Assembly: GCA_002371825.1 (NCBI GenBank)
Contig: DFHF01000052.1
Span: 1 to 64,000 of the forward strand
Direction of reading: 5' to 3'
Length of the DNA stretch: 64,000 nucleotides
From: Ruminococcus flavefaciens
GTDB lineage: Bacteria; Bacillota; Clostridia; Oscillospirales; Ruminococcaceae
The notes beneath the pieces are model-generated. The model ran no database searches and had not been told where the DNA came from. It saw only the letters and a list, made by a program, of their open reading frames with translations. Positions 59,612 to 64,000 of this stretch are shown here, in pieces; the first letter of the stretch is position 1; each line of letters opens with the position of its first letter. Both the position numbers and the translations under genes were made by a program.

Positions 59612-61201
59612 CTATTCTGAGTCCTGAAGCCGAGCTGTTTCTGCCTGACGCTGGTTCTCTTTTTCATCTTCTGCCTGTCGCCGGTTTGCTTTTTCATCTT
59701 CTGCCTGTCTCTGAGCCGCTTCTGCCTGACGCTGAGCCGCTTCATCTGCCTGACGCTGAGCCTCCTGTAATCTGCTCATGTACTGCTGTGTCTGCTCAAG
59801 CTGAGCCTCGCTGAGCTTATCCCTGTTCTGGGTGATGAGCTCCTGCATTGAATCGTACTGAGCGGAGATCTCCTCCTGGGTCATTGTATCCATGATGTTT
59901 TCCTGAGTTATAAATGAATCGTAGTGGAAGATCATCTGCTTTGAAGAGGAGTCAGGACTGCCTGCAATTATCACAATGCTGTCAAGATCCTTTACCCTGC
60001 TGAGGCCGGAGGAGAAAAATACAGAGGTATTCTGCCTGAGTATTTCCTCCGCCGGTACAGAAAGCTCTGTTATCAGCTTATCTGACGTAGTGAGGTGCTC
60101 ACTGTCTGCCAGGTACATTTCAAGCTTTCCGTTATCCGAGAGGATATCTTTGGATACGTCACTAAAAAATGGCATTATGCTTAAGACTGTGCTTGTGGTT
60201 CCGGAAGGAGTATCACTGTAGAGCTCCTGTTTTGTGAAGGAAGAACCTGAGCTTTCCGGCATAGCGTCTTTGTCATTGTAGTTTACGGAACATTTCCATT
60301 CGTTTTCCGGAATGATATATGTGCTGTCATAGCTGCCGTCAATAGTGCAGCTTGTGTCAATGTCGTAGAAATAGCTGCCGTTTTCGTTTATATCCTTATG
60401 ATAGTATAATACATTGTAATTAACAGTGATGATATCGGAGGAGTCCTTATAGAAGGATGTACCGCAGAAGCCTGCTGCTGAAATACTGTCTCCGCTGCTG
60501 TCAGTGAGATTTTCTCCGTCTGAGGAGAATATATCTGATACAGTATAGAGATTCTTTGTACGATCCGGTGCGGAAATTTCTCTTGCTTCGAGCTTTTCTA
60601 TCTCTCTGTCTGAGAATTCGGCCTTTGACTTTGCAGCTGCAACTATTCCGGATTCGGAATACTCTCCGCAGTACTCAACTGCGTATATCTGATTTGTCTG
60701 GATACCTCCAGCCATTCTTATATAAATTCTGACATTCATATCCTTTTTGTCGCTGCTTTTGAACGGGCAGCAGTAGAAAGGAGTTATAAGGACATCATTT
60801 TCGATGTATTCCTCCAGCGGGATATCCAGAATGGTATATCCGCCGTTTTCAGTCTCCGACTTTATTTCCGAGATAAGATCACGGTATATTTTCTTATCCT
60901 GCTTGTGCATAAGCTTCTGCTTAAGATTTGACATCATCACGGTCTTAGGCAGTATACCTATAATGAGTACCAGTGCTGCTGCGGCGGATACCCATTTAAG
61001 TACGGGAACAGGTCTGCGCTTTCCGGTAATATTTTCAAGTTCGCTTACGGTGAGCTCGCTGTCGGAAAAATCCTCGCTTTTATCAGGAAAAGCTCTTGCG
61101 GAGATCTTGTCAAAGCAATCCACGTTAGCGGAGAGCCCATCCATTTTTTCTTTGAGAATCTTCTCAAATTCCTGATTTCCGATCGGATCAGTCTTTTTCA
61201 C
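59612..61201 (-). CDS. Membrane partner of ECF sigma 3 with coiled-coil tail
   Basis: About 529 residues, GTG start at 61201 (AGGTG 6 bases upstream; GTG at 61210 is also possible). Cytoplasmic head (about 1-70), membrane span near 72-92 (WVSAAAALVLIIGILPKTVM), and a large outside domain with a KSEFSDREIEKLEAREIS-type mixed fold. The last 80 residues form a Gln/Ala/Glu coiled coil with repeats (RQAEDEKANR, RQAEDEKENQ). The head is longer and richer in Lys/Asp than in the other two partners. It overlaps the sigma 3 gene by 14 bases. Sensed signal unknown. Confidence 0.75.
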   Translation of the reverse strand: MKKTDPIGNQEFEKILKEKMDGLSANVDCFDKISARAFPDKSEDFSDSELTVSELENITGKRRPVPVLKWVSAAAALVLIIGILPKTVMMSNLKQKLMHKQDKKIYRDLISEIKSETENGGYTILDIPLEEYIENDVLITPFYCCPFKSSDKKDMNVRIYIRMAGGIQTNQIYAVEYCGEYSESGIVAAAKSKAEFSDREIEKLEAREISAPDRTKNLYTVSDIFSSDGENLTDSSGDSISAAGFCGTSFYKDSSDIITVNYNVLYYHKDINENGSYFYDIDTSCTIDGSYDSTYIIPENEWKCSVNYNDKDAMPESSGSSFTKQELYSDTPSGTTSTVLSIMPFFSDVSKDILSDNGKLEMYLADSEHLTTSDKLITELSVPAEEILRQNTSVFFSSGLSRVKDLDSIVIIAGSPDSSSKQMIFHYDSFITQENIMDTMTQEEISAQYDSMQELITQNRDKLSEAQLEQTQQYMSRLQEAQRQADEAAQRQAEAAQRQAEDEKANRRQAEDEKENQRQAETARLQDSE

Positions 61202-61790
61202 TGGTAACACCTGCCTTTTCCTGTAGGATAGCGATCGCTCGCTTGTATCTTGATTTTATGGTGGTTTCCGGAGCCTTCATTATCTTTGCGATCTCCTTGA
61301 AGGTCAGTTCAGCGCAGCATTTCATTATTACTACCTGACGTTGTTTATCGTTCAGATATTTTAGCAGCTGATTTATATATATACTGTCCTCGACAGTCTG
61401 TTCAGCCTCGCCGTAGCTCTGCAAAACAATATCGCTTGTCTCTCTTTTATATCTCCGGCGAAGCTCTAATGCAACGTTGCGTGCTATAGTGAGAATGAAT
61501 CCTTTGCCGTCTCCCTTTGTATGTGAGAATTTTTTTACCTGTGTCAGTCTTATGAATGTCTCTGTGACACAGTCCTCAGAGAGGTGATAGTCGGCTGTGA
61601 TACCGAACGCAACAGCAAAAACACTTCCCTTGAACATCTCATACAGCTTGCAGAGACTTTCCTTGGAACTGCTGCACTCAGCTATTAGTCTGTTTACTTC
61701 TCCGACCGGTTCAGCTGACCGGCTGTTCTGAGCGAAAGTAGCAAAAATGACACTGTCACCTCCGGCTGAAAAATTTGTATCGGCAGTCAT
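61188..61790 (-). CDS. ECF sigma factor 3
   Basis: 200 residues from ATG at 61790 (GGGAG 7 bases upstream; a longer frame begins at 61814). The first 40 residues are an extra N-terminal segment. Region 2 at about 55-115 (YEMFKGSVFAVAFGITADYH, SEDCVTETFIRLTQ, GFILTIARNVALELRRRYKR) and region 4 at about 140-190 (LNDKQRQVVIMKCCAELTFK, MKAPETTIKSRYKRAIAIL) are clear. It reads opposite to pairs 1 and 2. The upstream region carries two palindromes that may be part of its control. Confidence 0.92.
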   Translation of the reverse strand: MTADTNFSAGGDSVIFATFAQNSRSAEPVGEVNRLIAECSSSKESLCKLYEMFKGSVFAVAFGITADYHLSEDCVTETFIRLTQVKKFSHTKGDGKGFILTIARNVALELRRRYKRETSDIVLQSYGEAEQTVEDSIYINQLLKYLNDKQRQVVIMKCCAELTFKEIAKIMKAPETTIKSRYKRAIAILQEKAGVTSEKD

Positions 61791-61824
61791 GGTCTCACTC
61801 CCTTGTGATATCATTAGTTATGAT

Positions 61825-61852
61825 ATGTCCGGCGGACATTCTGAAAGCTTTC
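61825..61852. promoter_or_regulatory. Two adjacent palindromes upstream of ECF sigma 3
   Basis: ATGTCCG-G-CGGACAT (61825-61839) and GAAAGCTTTC (61843-61852), both perfect. They lie 35-62 bases before the start codon on the leftward side. Possible operator or autoregulated promoter region; no standard -35/-10 pair is seen. Confidence 0.5.
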
Positions 61853-61973
61853 ACATATAAGTGATTTTCAGAGGCAAAAAAGACGAAGTTTTTTTCAAAA
61901 AATCCAAAATATTGTTAGCACTATAAAACTCACTGATTTTTGCGTTGTTTTCCGCCTTTTGAGGAGTGAAATG

Positions 61974-61991
61974 TGTTAACCTCAGTTAACA
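61974..61991. promoter_or_regulatory. Perfect TGTTAAC-CTCA-GTTAACA palindrome
   Basis: 7-bp arms with a 4-base centre, between the divergent ECF operon and the metal ATPase. A dimeric repressor site is plausible; its target gene is unknown. Confidence 0.5.
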
Positions 61992-62069
61992 TGGATGCGG
62001 TCATACCTTGACCAGCATATGTATTATACCACTTTTTCTGTATTATTTCAAGAAATATCCTCAGAGCTA

Positions 62070-62123
62070 TTGACAAATGGAGATAAATGTGATATATTAA
62101 ACATATGAACAATCGTTCATATG
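62070..62123 (+). promoter_or_regulatory. Promoter and palindromic operator of the heavy-metal ATPase
   Basis: TTGACA (62070-62075), 17-base spacer, TATATT (62093-62098). The palindrome CATATGAAC-AATC-GTTCATATG (62102-62123) covers the start site. Such ATATGAAC-type sites are typical of ArsR/SmtB/CadC metal sensors, which release DNA when metal binds. No sensor gene is seen in the window; it may lie further right. Confidence 0.82.
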
Positions 62124-62138
62124 AAAGGACGTGAACCT

Positions 62139-64000
62139 ATGGAAAAGGTTTTCAGTATAAATAATCTTGACTGCGCCCACTGCGGTGCAAAAATAGAAGA
62201 GGCTATAAGCAAGTTAGAGGGTATCGAATCGGCTGTACTGAATTTCCCGATGAAAAAGCTGAGAGTCCATGGAGAACTCAGCGATGATATGCTGGAGCGG
62301 ATGCATGAAACTGCAAGGAAGATCGAGCCTGATGTAGAGTTTGTCCCATCAGCAGAGCATTCCCATGACCATGCTCATCATCACGAGCATGAGCATCACC
62401 ACGATCATTGCTGTGACCATGAACACGAGCATGAGCATCATCACGATCACTGTTGTGACCATGAACATGAGCATCACCATGAAGGTAACCAGCATGAATT
62501 TACTATTCAGAATCTGGACTGTGCTCACTGCGGAGGAAAGATAGAGGAAGCCCTCAATAAGCTTGAAGGTATCGAATCAGCAGTGCTCAACTTCCCGATG
62601 AAGAAATTCATTATCAAGGGAGATGTGGACGATAAGCTTCTTGCAAGGATGAATGAAGCTGCCGGTGCTATCGAGGCCGGAGTTGTGATAACTCCTGTGA
62701 GCAGAGAAACTGACCGTCCGCATGAGCATGGACACAGTCATGAGGATAGTCTCTCGCATGAGATCATACCAATTATAATAGGTATAGCTATGCTTGCTGC
62801 CGCTGTCATCACTGGAAGGTGGGATGACTGGGCACCTCTTAGCATAGCTCTGTATGCCGTATCCTATCTCATCCTGGGCTGGGGAGTTCTTAGAGCTACA
62901 GTCAAAAATATAAAGGTACGGAATTTCTTCGATGAAAATACTCTTATGACCGTTGCAACTATCGGAGCCTTTGCTCTGGGAGAGTTCAGCGAGGCTGTTG
63001 GAGTAATGCTGTTCTTCCGTATCGGAGAACTCTTTGAACACTTTGCTGTTGCGAGAAGCCGCAAAGCTATAACTGATGTTGCCGGACTGAAAGTCGAAGA
63101 GGCGGATGTCCTCATTGACGGAGAGTTCAGGCGTGTATCATCGGATACTATAAAAGCAGGAGATATTCTCCGTATCAAGGCCGGTGAGCGTATCGCCGCA
63201 GACGGAGTAATAGAATCTGGCGGCTCAAGGATAGATACATCCGCAGTAAACGGTGAACCTGTGCCGGTTTCTGTCAGGGCAGGTGACGAAGTGATGTCCG
63301 GCTGTATCAATCTTTCAGATACGTTCACTCTTCGTGCAACAGCAGCGGCAGATGATTCGATGATATCAAAGATAGCAAGAGCAGTGGAGGATGCCTCTGC
63401 CGGCAAGCCTAAGATCGACCGATTTATAACAAGATTTGCGAGAGTTTATACTCCTATTGTTATTGCAGTTGCAGCTCTGACTGCTGTTATTCCGTCGATC
63501 ATAACTGGCGACTGGAGCAAGTGGGTATATGCTGCCTTGACTTTCCTTGTTATAAGCTGTCCCTGTGCATTGGTGCTCAGTGTGCCTCTGGCATATTTTT
63601 CCGGAATCGGTGCAGCTTCAAAGCTGGGAATACTCTTCAAGGGAGGAGATTCTGTAGAGGCTCTCGGAAAAGTAAGGGCTATAGCCTTCGATAAAACGGG
63701 AACTCTCACTAACGGAAGCTTTACAGTGACAGATATACTCTCGTGCGGAGATATCAGCAGGGATGAACTGCTTGGCATATGCGGAAGCTGTGAGCAGGCT
63801 TCGACTCATCCGGTTGCAGAGAGCATAACCGCTTACTGCCGTGAAAATAATATCACTCTTTCTGAGACGGAAAAAGTCAGCGAGCTTGCAGGAAGAGGAG
63901 TTTCAGCTGTTATAAATGGAAAAAACATTCTCTGCGGAAATGAGCGGCTTATGAATGAGAACAGTATCTCTATTCCGGAATTTACCGAAACTGCCGGAAG
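62139..64000 (+). CDS. Heavy-metal P1B-type ATPase (partial, C-terminus beyond right edge)
   Basis: About 620 residues are present. Two heavy-metal-associated domains (HMA, NNLDCAHCGAKIEEA and QNLDCAHCGGKIEEA, both with LEGIESAVLNFPMKK) are almost identical, so this is a recent duplication. A His/Glu/Asp/Cys-rich linker with a repeated HHDHCCDHEHEHEH pattern separates them. Membrane spans, the A-domain TGE-equivalent VNGEPVPV, the ion-channel motif CPC (SCPCALVLS) and the phosphorylation site DKTGTLT follow. CPC ATPases of this kind export Cd2+, Zn2+ or Pb2+ (CadA/ZntA). RBS AAAGGA. Likely induced by metal through the palindromic operator upstream. Confidence 0.94.
   Translation, partial: MEKVFSINNLDCAHCGAKIEEAISKLEGIESAVLNFPMKKLRVHGELSDDMLERMHETARKIEPDVEFVPSAEHSHDHAHHHEHEHHHDHCCDHEHEHEHHHDHCCDHEHEHHHEGNQHEFTIQNLDCAHCGGKIEEALNKLEGIESAVLNFPMKKFIIKGDVDDKLLARMNEAAGAIEAGVVITPVSRETDRPHEHGHSHEDSLSHEIIPIIIGIAMLAAAVITGRWDDWAPLSIALYAVSYLILGWGVLRATVKNIKVRNFFDENTLMTVATIGAFALGEFSEAVGVMLFFRIGELFEHFAVARSRKAITDVAGLKVEEADVLIDGEFRRVSSDTIKAGDILRIKAGERIAADGVIESGGSRIDTSAVNGEPVPVSVRAGDEVMSGCINLSDTFTLRATAAADDSMISKIARAVEDASAGKPKIDRFITRFARVYTPIVIAVAALTAVIPSIITGDWSKWVYAALTFLVISCPCALVLSVPLAYFSGIGAASKLGILFKGGDSVEALGKVRAIAFDKTGTLTNGSFTVTDILSCGDISRDELLGICGSCEQASTHPVAESITAYCRENNITLSETEKVSELAGRGVSAVINGKNILCGNERLMNENSISIPEFTETAG

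Noticed and set aside
59500..59814. 104-residue plus-strand frame with repeated LLP/DAE motifs
   Set aside because: Antisense to the coiled-coil repeat end of the ECF sigma 3 partner.

Overview
The window looks like chromosome from a cellulolytic Ruminococcus, probably close to R. flavefaciens. Three things point there. It encodes two secreted proteins with Thr-rich linkers ending in type I dockerins (a GH5 glucanase and a transglutaminase-like protein). Its regulation is Gram-positive, with strong GGAGG ribosome binding sites, TTGACA-N17-TATAAT promoters and T-box leaders. By eye its base composition is moderate. No rRNA, tRNA, CRISPR array, integrase or transposase was found. The species assignment is inference.

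Layout, left to right. 1-2592: a leftward GNAT-GNAT-ABC-F operon cut by the left edge. 2593-6272: an FtsX-type permease and its ATPase behind a repeat-containing operator. 6562-10768: an unknown protein, an HD-GYP receptor and two GNATs. 10847-15486: a leftward phenylalanyl-tRNA synthetase operon (T-box, pheS, membrane protein, pheT, 56-residue membrane protein). 15594-26732: mostly rightward housekeeping genes (nnrDE, lipoprotein, DMT exporter, recQ, G3E GTPase, SpoU methylase, aldo/keto reductase, DUF1508) with a leftward DUF3810 protein. 26797-31422: an unusual XRE-cupin-acyl-CoA synthetase fusion, a GH25 lysozyme and an aminotransferase. 31750-36062: dockerin transglutaminase, ABC-2 exporter and Nudix hydrolase. 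36162-41427: a leftward aspartate-family block, dapL and dapF (lysine/cell wall) and asnA and asnS (asparagine), with a T-box on asnS. 41491-49543: a repeat-rich LRR protein, GH25 lipoprotein, two GH5 enzymes and a lipoprotein. 49588-55222: a small acid-soluble spore protein, a frameshifted membrane gene, rhodanese-TtcA, an AI-2E transporter and a degenerate GGDEF protein. 55363-61790: three consecutive ECF sigma/membrane-partner pairs. 62139-64000: a heavy-metal P-type ATPase behind a palindromic operator, cut by the right edge.

Two findings stand out. First, the two ABC transporter operons (3074-6272 and 33310-35071), about 32 kb apart and on opposite strands, share the same promoter layout: three TTAAG repeats spaced 11 and 12 bp, then 21 bp, then TATAAT. 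This strongly suggests one shared activator, probably an OmpR-type response regulator encoded elsewhere. Second, three different ECF sigma factors, each paired with a single-span membrane protein carrying a large outside domain, form an envelope-sensing cluster. Several non-coding elements with long terminal inverted repeats (2680, 9240/20024, 46265, 51832) are candidates for structured RNAs or palindromic repeats.

Many start codons were moved inward from the longest open frame because a Shine-Dalgarno sequence, or a promoter lying inside the longer frame, showed the true start. Family names come from motif recognition by eye; no database search was run.
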